NCBI GenBank assembly: GCA_030340625.1
Contig: JAOPHQ010005689.1
Coordinates: forward strand, 936,001-1,000,000
DNA from: Merluccius polli
Taxonomy: Eukaryota > Chordata > Actinopteri > Gadiformes > Merlucciidae
Direction of reading: 5' to 3'
DNA: 64,000 nucleotides
This document shows, in pieces, positions 40,095 through 49,990 of the stretch. Made by a program: the position numbers and the translations under genes. Positions within the stretch are counted from its first letter, which is position 1, and each line of letters opens with the position of its first letter. A model generated the notes under the pieces. That model was not told the DNA's origin. It searched no databases and was given only the letters and a program-made list of their open reading frames with translations.

Positions 40095-40274
40095 ACCGTA
40101 TCTTTGTGTCGGTGATCTAAACGGCTTAAGTCGTTCAAGAAATAATTTAGACAAAATCCAGACCCGGCCTATATTGGAGACCTGCGTTTATTTGTCAAAA
40201 CGTGTCGCCACACCCGGCTTTTAATGGGGACCTGCGTCTATTAGGGACTCTGCTTTTATTCGAAGTTTTACGGT

Positions 40275-40795
40275 ATATATCAATTTTTGTTGTGTTTCTC
40301 CGGTCAGGTTGTTTTCAGTAATGTGTTAATCTAAAGTCCGATTTGTTAGACTAGGTGTAAACTGACTAAAAGGACACATTCACTACCGTAAAACTTAAAT
40401 TAAAAGCGTTATGCACGCCTGTGGTGCATGAGCAATCATGGCACCCAGGATAAACCAGCGATCAACACACACTCAGGAGAGAGCCACTGTCATGGCAGCA
40501 TGTAACATCTGCTCGACGTATTACATCATGCCATCTCCAATAAATACAATCCTAAATGATGGAGGGCCCCAGCAAAAGCAACTAAGGTGGCGTGTGGCAG
40601 GGGTAAACTGCCACATTATACAAGTAATATTCATACTGTTGCTCCAGTTGGCTCATTTGGTTGAGTATAGCATGGGAATACATATAGGACTACATAAATT
40701 GTGTTAATACGTATAATAAAATACGTCCAATCTGTATTTGTAGCCGCTTGAGACCATCCTGATCTTGCAAGTTCACATTCTGTTTCTCTCTGCAG
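40275..40795. other. gene-free sequence with a stray ACCGTAAAACTT terminus
   Basis: CTACCGTAAAACTTAAATTA at about 40384 resembles the terminus of the adjacent 34409-40274 transposon, perhaps a solo end. Nothing else recognised. Confidence 0.4.
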
Positions 40796-41656
40796 ATCAG
40801 TCTGGCCTAGCCTGGCAAGCCAGACCCACATCAGAAAGATGTAGGGTCTGGCACTGCTCCATTGGCAGTGTGGGCGGGATAAACGGTTGTCTTTCAAGTT
40901 CCCTCTGCACGCAATAGGATAGCGCTACAAGCAACGAAGAAGGTGACGTAGTCAGAGCGACGGAAATTAGTCCATGGGGAAGTGTTCCGTATGGTGGATT
41001 GTGGAAGAATAGTGAAATAAAATGTTAACTTCAAGTCTTGAAGAGTTGCGGCCAAAGTCGAGACGAAAGACAGCTGTTCGCCAGCAGCAGCAGCCATTGT
41101 TTCCCTCTAACACAGAACCGTTGCAACTCTGTCGTTATTAGGTAGCCCGGCTTCCAACTCCGCCCCTCACGCTGTGATTGGCCTGACAGATTTTCTGTTT
41201 CCAGCACAGAAAGCTGACGGAGAAGTGCTAGTGAACCCCCTGGCTGCAATTTAATTTTATTTGCTGCCGCTAGGGGCGTCTAGATTTCTCGGCTAAGTCT
41301 GGCCTTGATCCCATTGAAAGCCTTTTCCAAAAATTGAAAAACAATAAGATCAATCGGTGCAAGGGGAAGCGAAAGAGCGCTGCAGTCGCAGAATTTCAAT
41401 GCAATGGCACCACCTGAGGAAAGGGGTAATCAAAACAGTTTTATCTGAGATAGACTGAAATAACGATGTTAAAAGATTGAAACAAAAATGTGCACGGAAG
41501 GCTTTTATCAAAGGAGAATATGTTTTGGCTTACTACTTACAACAAAAGTAAGAGCAAAAGCTACAGCGTCACTCTGATTGGCTGGAGTGTTTTTAACAAT
41601 GTATGGCTGCGCCCATATGTGGAAATCAATTGCTGCCCAGCCAAGGCCAGACTGAT
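40796..41656. mobile_element. 861-bp inverted-repeat DNA element
   Basis: The left ATCAGTCTGGCCT (40796-40808) is exactly inverted at the right (41644-41656), and similarity continues imperfectly inwards. An internal partial end, AAGTCTGGCCTTGAT, lies near 41298. No transposase and no convincing target duplication, so the superfamily is open. Confidence 0.5.
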
Positions 41657-42286
41657 ATTCATTGCGAAACGCAAACTTGAAAATCAGGATGGGCTTACAA
41701 GGCTATATTCTTTGTGCATATTTTAGCAAAAAGTATAGACTCACAGCTTCTTCACAATGGATATACCACGGAAATTGAAGGCAGCATATACAATTGGGAT
41801 TGAGTCAAAGATGTGCGAGTAGGGATATTAGGTAGGTTTGTGCTTGTGAGTATGAAGTAATTTGTTTCTAAAGTCTATTTTGGACTCAAGGGCCTATCTA
41901 CAGATTGTCTAGCATGATTCTAGAGTGTACCCCATTATGACTGCTTCAGTATTGAGTTTGTTGACTTCTTACTGTATCTAGCTGGGCTAGAATGGAACAA
42001 CAGGTAAGTGTTTGAAAGGATACGACAAAGTTGAGTTTTTCAAAACGGAAAGTTCAGTGTGTATAAGGGCATTTACGACTGCTGCATTTTAGTACTCGAC
42101 TACTACTCCCAAAAAGTAGTCGACTAGTCACGGGAGATATATTGTTTTCCCAAAATAACAATGATCAAAGGGTTAACTGTGCTTTTTAAACCACATGGTA
42201 TCAGCTCTACTCGACTCATTTGGATTGGTTAACCATTAGTAAAAGTTGTGGATAGTACCTGGTACCTGGCGTTTTTCCATTGGCCC
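41657..42286. other. gene-free sequence with hAT-like motifs
   Basis: TACTCGACTACTACTCCC and AGTAGTCGACTAGTC near 42090-42130, plus GTACCTGGTACCTGGC near 42256, look like fragments of hAT-type repeats. Boundaries not resolved. Confidence 0.35.
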
Positions 42287-42767
42287 TGTTGTGAAAAATA
42301 ATAAGACGGACGGTGGTAAAACAGAAAAAAGGCCGGAACAACGAAGGAGGTTTCACCTATGTGTCTGGGTTTATTTAACAGTTTAGTAGAATTACAAAGT
42401 ACACCATCTGATCAAAATGAGCACAGAGTGAGAGTGGCACTTAGCCGTTTTGGTACCAAAAAGTTCAGAAAGGAGAACTGAGACACCTCTGCATAGAGCT
42501 TGTCTCCGGAAAAGCGCGCCGGGGGGGGGAACAGGGCCTTCTTCTTATAGCCAGGGGTCCACCCCGCCAGATTCAAGCCCCCCTCCCCCGGCTGGTTCCT
42601 GTCACAAGATGTATGTTCCCGATAGGCCCGCCTTAAAAGTGGCCGTTGGGGCAGTTCCGTATGGCGAGGGTGCCGTTATCTCTGGCGCCATCACGTCTCA
42701 GTTCTTGGTTTCTCGGGGTGATAGAGTTCAGTGACCGTCTAGTCTCGGTTCTTGGTTGCTCGGGACG

Positions 42768-42773
42768 ATTTAT
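42768..42773 (-). promoter_or_regulatory. TATA box of retroviral LTR
   Basis: TATAAA on the minus strand, about 245 bp into the LTR from its U3 end. Transcription would start near 42740. Confidence 0.5.
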
Positions 42774-42854
42774 AGGTCTTAGTTCAGCTTTAGCACATTC
42801 TGGGTCATGTGTGTGACAGTTAATTTGTCCGCTTTGTGTGTACAGTTTAGCACA

Positions 42855-42990
42855 TTCTGGGTAGTCAAAACAACCGAATACAGTCAGGGTTTGTCAAAAC
42901 AACAGAGTACAGTCAGGGTTTGTCAAATCGAATACAGTCAGGGTTTGTCAAAACAACAGAGTACAGTCTGGGTCGTCAAAACAACAACCT
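42855..42990 (-). repeat. U3 tandem repeats
   Basis: Four to five imperfect copies of an approximately 30-bp unit with CAGTCAGGGTTTGTCAAA and ACAGAGTA/GAATACA. Their place in U3 suggests duplicated enhancer elements. Confidence 0.75.
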
Positions 42991-43531
42991 GGCAGGGGGT
43001 CAATTTTTCAACAACAATCCCTCTCAAGTGCTCTTCAGGAGCACTTTCACATGTTGGGAAATTACTTCTGGACTAAGACACATAGGCATTTTCCTCAAAA
43101 TATTTCTCCTCCACGACGAGAGGGGACCCATCGCCATAGGGGCTAGGGAAACCAACTCGACCCGAAAAGTTCGAGCGCATTCACCCGCGGCAGGAATAAA
43201 ATCATCAAAGTACAATCACCATTATTGAAATCACACCACACTATTACCATCATCATTATAGCAAAATCAGGTAGGCGTATTATACTCATTACATCACACA
43301 ACTCTTATGCATACTATCATGTAATCATTTGGGTTATCATACTCATTGTTACACATGGTTAACTGCATGGATTATATGTTTCTTTTTTTTTTTAGCAGGG
43401 GCAGGGGGCGGCACCAGTCCTTCTACACAAACTTCATGGGCGGTCGCCATAAGGGCTTCCTTTACATCCCGTTTTATAATCCAGTTGCGAAAGGACTGGG
43501 CCTCTGAGTAGGGAACAGCGGTACATTCAGC

Positions 43532-45349
43532 TCAGTACATTTCATACACATTCTCCACATTATTATTGAGCTCTTGCTCGTCGTAATCATTGAGCTCTTG
43601 CTCTCCGGTGGAGAGCAAGAGCATCTGTAGGTTCTGGTCACTTTCAGCAGATAGGGCTCGGTTGATTAGCCTCACAATTAACGCACGCATGCAAGGAATA
43701 CAGCAACACCCGCATGTAATCAAAATGGCAGAGAACACCGCAACGGACATAAGCAATGACATCATGAATGATTTCCATTTCCCAAACATTCCCGTAAACC
43801 ACTCCTCAAGGGGGTTTTCTACCCCAGAGTCCTCAGCCATCATGTTGGAGAGGGCTCTCAAGCCAGCTAAAGCCTTAGTGACGGAACCATCTGGAGCGGT
43901 ATTATTAGGAATGAACGTACAACACTGATCCCCGAACATGGCACAGACCCCTCCCTTCTCGGCCAGGGGCATGTCTAGTGCCAGTCGGTTCTGGAATGCC
44001 ATTAGGGAAGTAGCTGCTAATTGCTCGGAGAGACCCATCACGGCGTCTCTGGTCCGGTTTGACAACTTCTGCACATTGTAATGTATGTAATTAATGCGGT
44101 CAATGTTTTTGTTGGGGGTGACAGGGAACAAGGCAGATATTATGGGGAGGTTTTCGAATCCGGCCGCAATCTGATCTACTAATTTGAACTCATTGGGGAC
44201 TCCGCGAGGGACCCCTATGCTATCAATCCATGTGTCTCGGTCAGGGGCATCCCATTCGTTACCGTCATTCCGCTTCGGTCTACCCCCCTTAGCGGCTATA
44301 CCGGCGATCTCTTTTGGCCCTACCATGGTTATGGGAACAACTAATCGGGCTAGAGTACATCTACCGCTCCAGGTTGGGGGTAAGGTTAGTAACAGGATAT
44401 TGGGACCACACAGCCAATAAAGGTCCTTCCGTCCTATATTAATTCGGGTGACATTCTTCCACTCAGTTACGTTAATGATCGTGTTACAAAGAGACCGTGC
44501 CAATGTCCCCACAGACTTAGAATTCCCGTTTACATCTATATCGCGTTGCAGGCAAGTATAATTGCTACCTCCTATTTTAAACGCGGGGGCGGCGGAGTTG
44601 TTCAGTCCGGGAGGGAACACACTACTCAGGGTGGCACAGTTTGCTGGGTCTTTTTTCATAAAGAGGGCTATAGCACATCGGCTTCCTACAACGTCGGTTG
44701 CGGGATCCATGCTAATGGGGGTACTGACTAGGAGGGGTCTGGCTGCTGCGCAAGCTACGCAATCTTCCATTCCCACTCCTCGGGCCGACGCTATTATCCA
44801 TCTTAACCATTGATTATCGGTGGGGCCATGGGTTAACATTAGAATCGAATCTGCGGTTCCTAGAGTATCTAGATTAAAGGTGGACACCCCGTGGTGGGGG
44901 TGTTCATCTTTGATCGGGGGAGCGAATTTGGGGCCTATTTTCTCGGGGCCGCGAGTTGGCACTTCACTGCCTTTTACGTCAGGAGTGTGAGGGTTTAACA
45001 ATACTATCTTGATTAGGTTGGTCTTGTCGCTTCCGGCCTGATCTACCCCGAACGCAAGGTACATCGTATTGTTTTCTCGTCCGCATTCCGCTGTCTCTTT
45101 GGCATAGGGATTAGAGGTGACATTTTTTAGTGTGAAAAATATCTCAACTTCACTTCCGGTAACGGCTTTTGCTAATGACCCTGATCGTTGTAATTGGTGG
45201 GTCTTCGCATATCGAGGTCGTTCCCTAACATACTGGCTCCCTACATACAACCTCCCCGTTCCCCACATCACCGTCTCCCAGGAACTGCACCCAACACGGT
45301 CGCTGTACAGGGTGGGGTTTCCTATAAAACTGGGATACTGATCACACAT
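43532..45349 (-). CDS. env: retroviral envelope, main part (SU and TM), frame-broken
   Basis: A 605-codon frame encoding most of Env, the membrane glycoprotein. A furin-type RPKR site (about 44268-44280) separates surface and transmembrane parts. The TM part has a CX6CC motif (CAMFGDQCC, about 43921-43947), as in gammaretrovirus-type envelopes where the surface subunit is disulfide-linked. A hydrophobic anchor near 43650-43740 is followed by a Cys-rich stretch and a cytoplasmic tail. Many N-x-S/T sites are visible. The opening residues are in a different frame from the upstream env segment (45322-45762), so the first Met here is not the true start. Old genomic copy; described only. Confidence 0.85.
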   Translation of the reverse strand: MCDQYPSFIGNPTLYSDRVGCSSWETVMWGTGRLYVGSQYVRERPRYAKTHQLQRSGSLAKAVTGSEVEIFFTLKNVTSNPYAKETAECGRENNTMYLAFGVDQAGSDKTNLIKIVLLNPHTPDVKGSEVPTRGPEKIGPKFAPPIKDEHPHHGVSTFNLDTLGTADSILMLTHGPTDNQWLRWIIASARGVGMEDCVACAAARPLLVSTPISMDPATDVVGSRCAIALFMKKDPANCATLSSVFPPGLNNSAAPAFKIGGSNYTCLQRDIDVNGNSKSVGTLARSLCNTIINVTEWKNVTRINIGRKDLYWLCGPNILLLTLPPTWSGRCTLARLVVPITMVGPKEIAGIAAKGGRPKRNDGNEWDAPDRDTWIDSIGVPRGVPNEFKLVDQIAAGFENLPIISALFPVTPNKNIDRINYIHYNVQKLSNRTRDAVMGLSEQLAATSLMAFQNRLALDMPLAEKGGVCAMFGDQCCTFIPNNTAPDGSVTKALAGLRALSNMMAEDSGVENPLEEWFTGMFGKWKSFMMSLLMSVAVFSAILITCGCCCIPCMRALIVRLINRALSAESDQNLQMLLLSTGEQELNDYDEQELNNNVENVYEMY

Positions 45350-45762
45350 ACAGTATATACATCATATGTTTTCCATGCCGCCGGTTTCCCCCCACAGTTT
45401 ATGACATAACACAGGTTGAATCTGAACATCGTGTTGGAGCCCATGACATAGTTCAGGGTGACCCCCTCATACCTTCGTACGCAGAGGTCCTGGCCAGCGT
45501 CCTTTGTGACAGCTATGTGTCGTCGTTTTCTCAGGGGGGCCAGGGCCTCTGCTGGAGAAGGGGGAGTCTTTGTCAGGGGCTGGAACAGTCCGGGGGTGTC
45601 AGGGTTGGAGGGTTCAGGGTTGGGTTCCTGCGGAGCCCCTGGAAGGAGCGGCACCAGGATTAGGACCCAGAACGTAATGAGGGCAACCACTAACACCACT
45701 TCTACCGCCAATTCACACTTATCTCGGCAGGTGGGGGAACTGTGGGGAGCCGCAGGTCTCAT
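45322..45762 (-). pseudogene. env: envelope N-terminal segment, out of frame with the rest
   Basis: A 146-codon frame overlapping the end of pol. It holds a hydrophobic leader (about residues 18-42), a Pro-rich linker, a basic RKRR motif (about residue 79) and then SU-like sequence that runs into a stop at 45322. The main env frame begins in the overlap (45322-45349). A small indel near here therefore most likely broke one env gene in two. The long leader before RKRR is unlike the short signal peptides of mammalian gammaretroviruses. Confidence 0.7.
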
Positions 45763-48700
45763 GGCGCCTCTGCTCTGGAACCCCGGGTCCCTCTCCGGTG
45801 GTTTCTTGGAGACGCTGGCTGATGTCTTGGAGGCTGTCGGTACCAGGGGTGTTGGCCTTTCGGAGTCGGGTCAGGTGGTGCCACTTCCGGCCGTGAGGTG
45901 TGTCGAGTGCGGCTGAGTAGGGGGTGGCCAGGCGGATCTGGAATGGACCTTTCCACCTGGGTTCCGGGAAGGACCGTTTGGCAGCCTTGACCCACACCCA
46001 CTCTCCTGGTTGGACCGCTGGGCTCACCTCCTTCCTCTCGGGAGTGGTCGTCACCTGGAAGTGTAGATCTCGAGTTGCTTGGGTTAGGGCAACACAATAC
46101 CTAAACAGTTGATCGTCTAACTGGTCTGATAGAGGTTCTACTGGTGTGTACGGCCCTGGCATAGGTCTCCCTGTAATGATTTCAAACGGAGATAACCCTG
46201 TTCTGGCCTGAGGGGCCGCTCTTACAGCCATTAGCGCGAGTGGAAGTGCTGACAACCAGGACATCTGTTTGTATTGAGCTATGGCTGTTACTACACCATC
46301 CTTGGCCATAGTCGATGCGGTTCGTCGCGAGTCTGCTTCTAAGAGTTTACTCATAGTTTGTTTGAGTGTCTGGTTCGCTCGTTCTACTAATCCCTGGCTC
46401 TGGGGGTGGTAGACTGACCCGTATCGGTGGGCTATCCCTAACCCTTCCTCTACTTTGGCTACCAGGGCATTCGCGAAATGAGTACCATTGTCTGAGGCTA
46501 TTACTTTTGGGTACCCCCACCGGGGCACAATCTCGGTTGTCAGAATCCTAACTACAGACTCGGCATCTTCTTTCTTAGTAGGATAAGCCTCTACCCATCC
46601 TGAGAATCGGCACACTATCACTAAGAGGTACCTATACCCGCCCACCCTCAAGTCCCGCCCCATGTCTGTGTAGTCAATACATATCTCCTGAAATGGTAAC
46701 TGGGGGACTGGGAATTTCCCCGGGGGACGAGGTATCCCTCTCTGAGGGTTGTGGAGCTGACAGGGAACACAGTTCTGGATGAGTTCTTTAGCCATCTCCA
46801 AGATGTGAGGGTGGAAGTAGTGGCTCTCTATGGGGTCGATGGTCACTCGGGGGCTTTGGTGTCCCCGGGAATGTTCAGAGTGGATCATCAGAGATAGCGC
46901 TCTGGTGGTGATGGCCGGCCGGCCGTCAGGGTGTCGGTAGATTCCCTTTTCGTCTCTTCGACACTTTGTATGCAGCCATCTGTTTTCTTCTTCTGGACTA
47001 GTGTGTCTTTGCATCTGGGCGAGGTCTTCAATTCCCCCACGGGGACTTTCGTCAGCTTGGTTCATCAGTTGGAGGGTTGGGGGCTTGTATCCCCCAGCAT
47101 CTTTAGCGGCCTGGTCCGCGGCGTTGTTTCCTTTGGTGATGCCATCGTCTGTTCGGCCATGACCACGACACTTCATGACCGCCACTTCTCTCGGGTTCTG
47201 GATACTTGCGGCCAGTCGAAGGACCAGGTCGGCGTGTTTCACTGGGGCCCCGCCGGATGTCTTCATCCCCCTCTCAATGGCTTGGGAGGCGTTAACATGT
47301 ACGAGTTCATAGACGTAATTACTGTCAGTGTAGATGTTCACCCGTAGTCCTGCGGAGTTCTCCAGGGCCTCTACCAGGGCTCGCAGCTCTGCTCGCTGGG
47401 CTGATGGGTGGGTGGTTTCCAGTCCACTTCGCAGAGTCGTCAGAGTCCCGTCTTCCAGGGTCTGCACGATGGCCCAGGAGGCCACATTTTCTCCAGCAGG
47501 GTTTTTGTAGCAGCACCCGTCTGTGTACCAGGTGTCGCTTGGATCTTCTAAGGGTTCACCTTTCAGGTCATCTCTGAGCTTGAGGTCCTGCTGTATTCGA
47601 GGCCAACACTGGTGGGGCGTCCCGTCGGTTCCGGCGCAGAGCCCATCAGACATCTTGGCTCCTTCGGTGGTGTAAGACACATTGGGGCTCAGCAGTATTT
47701 CTTCGACGTGTATGGTCTTCTTGGCTGTGGTGAGGGCGAAGGCGTTGCTTTCTACCACTTCTTTCACTCCATGGGATGTGTGGACCACCGTGGGGTAGTT
47801 GAGGGTGATTCCTGCAGTCTTCTTCAGTGTCTGTGCTGTGGCCAGGAGATGCTTTGCACACGAGGGCAGGCCCTGTTCGCTGGCTTCTAACGTCCCACTA
47901 TGGTAGGGGAGGACTCTTCTAGCCCCCTTCTGCTTCTGCCATAGGACCCCACTGACATAGGGGCCCCGGTGCGTGACATCTAGATGGAACGGTTGGTCAT
48001 AGTCGGGGGCCTGTAGCGCTGCGGCTTTGTGTAGACTTGTTTTCAGATGTTCAAAGGCCTCTTCGGCGGGCCCTGTCCATTCAAGCTTGGCCTTCAGGTT
48101 TCTTGCGCCCTGTGTTGTGATTAGCCCTCTCAGTTCTGCCGTCTTCTCTGTGTAGTCTTGCACATACTGTCGGCTGTAGTTGCACAATCCTAGGAAGGCC
48201 ATCATCTGTTGCACGTTGAGTGGCTTTGGGTGGTTCAGGATGGCCATCTTGGACTCCGTGGTCATCCCTCTCACGTCTTCCCCTATCCTGCGCCCAAGGA
48301 ACACCACATGGGGCTGGGCCAGGTGGAGCTTTTCTTGCTTGCACTTGTAACCGGCGATGGCCAGGGTCTGGAGGACTTGCTCTGTGGCTTGGAGGCACTG
48401 TTCTTTGGTCTCCCCGGCGACGAGGATGTCATCTACATACTGGACGATCACCACTCCTTCTGGGACATCTATGGTTTGGAGGTCTTCTCGGACGAAGCCG
48501 TTGAACAGTGTTGGGGTGCTTCGATACCCCTGGGGCATTCTGGTGTAGGTGAGGTGTTCTCCCTGCCATGTGAATGCAAATACATCTCGGGATTCTGGGG
48601 CCAGCCGGACACAGAAGAATGCATTTGCTAAGTCAATGGCCGAGAACCACTTGTGCTGCGGTCCTACTTAGTGCAGGGCGACTTGGGGGTTGGGTACCTT

Positions 48701-49987
48701 CTCTACAGGTCCTGCGGTTCTTGTGTTCACTTCTCGGAGGTCGTGAGCCATACGCCAGGTCTTCCCATCCGCTTTCTTGACTGGAAGTATGGGAGTGTTC
48801 CAGGCGGACTCACTAGGCACCAGCACTCCGGCTTCTTTCAGGCCTCTGATGGTCTCGGAGATCCCGGCCTCTGCTTCCGGGCGTATCTTGTACTGCGTCT
48901 TCCAGCAAGGCGTACACCCCTCTTTGACCGGGATGGTGACTTCATGATGAGTGAGGCCCACGTCGTATGGTCCTTTGGCCCACAGGTGGGGTGGGAGCCT
49001 TTGGAGCATGGCTTCCACATCAAAGTCCATTTCTGTGGGAGGTGGGGTAGGAGGGACAATCCTTTGCCTGGTTACATGCTGTCCTACCCCCGTCGTTGTC
49101 CTCTTTAGGGTGCTTATCCGGAACATCTTCCCCCTTCTCTGGCGATGGATCAGGGGGTTCTTCGTGGGCACCCACTCACTCTGTATTGCTTCCTTGACCA
49201 TGGGTCCTAGGCTGGATGCGTAGTGGTTGGTGGCAATACCCAGTGTGAGGTGGGGTACGGATCCTTGGACATCATACCACTGCTTCAGTTCTTCTCCCAG
49301 GAGGGCAAGGGCGGCGACTCCTTCAGGTCCGATGTAGATGTCTTGGTGGGCGATCTGGATCCGCGTCTCCTCCATGTGTTGGTCCCATTCGTCTTGGTAC
49401 AGTTCATCAGGCTGTCTGTGCACAGCCAGGGTGGTGTGGGGCTGATCTGGAGGAGGGTAGAAACTTCCCTGGGCATCAATCCAGGGTTTCCAGGTGGCGT
49501 AGTCGGTGAGGATGGTCGTGGTCCCTTCATCAAGCTGTTTTATCCAGTAGATGTCGTTAGTCTCTGGGGGGTTCGGGGGAGCGGTGATCACAGGGAAGTA
49601 CTGTGAGGGTCCAGGAGGGGAGCGTGTTGTGGGACTCCGCCCACATCTGATGGTGGCACTGAACTTGAACAGTAGGTCTCTTCCCAGGAGGGACACCGGA
49701 CAATCGGGAGAATAAAGGAAAGAGTGAAAGGAAGAGTCTTGTCCTATTCCTTCCACTTGAAGAGGTGAGGTGTAGGGGAGGTTTTGGGCAACCCCGGAGA
49801 GGCCCATAGTGGTGAGGGATCTGGAAGACAGAGGTGGCACTCCGCCTCCCAGTTGATTTAAACACGAGCAGGTTGCTCCCGTGTCAACTAGGAAACGGAT
49901 GTCTTCTCCGTCTACCTTTAGGGTGAGGTAGGGGTTGTGGTCTTCTAAGTCAATGGTAACCCCCTCACCGGACCCCTCCGGGGTGTC
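45719..49987 (-). pseudogene. pol: retroviral Pro-Pol with one in-frame stop
   Basis: Continues in the gag frame after TAG 49988-49990. Seen in order: protease VDTGAT (about 49871-49889); RT, interrupted by TAA at 48668-48670 and with YVDD at about 48419-48439; RNase H YTDG (about 47500-47530); integrase HHCC (about 46755-46895); and integrase catalytic residues in IDYTD, SDNGTHF and VERANQ (about 46670, 46485, 46380). A GPF motif precedes the C-terminus, which overlaps the start of env. The stop lies in the same frame as the flanking coding sequence, so only this codon interrupts the frame. Otherwise the gene is nearly full length for a gamma/epsilon-type Pol. Confidence 0.85.
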
Positions 49988-49990
49988 CTA
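49988..49990 (-). promoter_or_regulatory. in-frame TAG between gag and pol (readthrough type)
   Basis: Gag ends REDE-TAG and the same frame continues straight into protease sequence. In gamma- and epsilonretroviruses an amber codon at exactly this place is read through to make Gag-Pol. I treat it as ancestral rather than a lesion. Confidence 0.75.

Larger units (their letters stand above)
34409..40274. mobile_element. terminal-inverted-repeat DNA transposon enclosing a gypsy element
   Basis: The left end ACCGTAAAACTTC is exactly inverted at the right as GAAGTTTTACGGT, both bordered by TATAT. Subterminal GGGGACCTGCGTCTATT motifs occur inside both ends (about 34480 and 40220). Removing the nested gypsy retrotransposon (35794-40094 plus its target duplication) leaves about 1.6 kb without transposase. 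That remainder has a GC-rich minisatellite, a 63-bp inverted repeat and telomere-like repeats. Superfamily not assigned. Confidence 0.75.
42287..43016 (-). repeat. 3' LTR of the endogenous retrovirus
   Basis: 730 bp. In retroviral sense it starts TGTTGTTGAAAAATTG at 43016 and ends ATTTTTCACAACA at 42287, giving near-perfect inverted termini. A TATAAA lies at about 42768-42773 and an AATAAA at 42370-42375. The U3 part contains tandem repeats (42855-42990). A purine-rich AGAGGGAT just upstream (43017-43024) is a fair polypurine tract. Confidence 0.75.

Noticed and set aside
43024..43215. 63-codon frame between env and the 3' LTR, possible accessory gene
   Set aside because: Too short, no motif, and no evidence of conservation or a splice acceptor.
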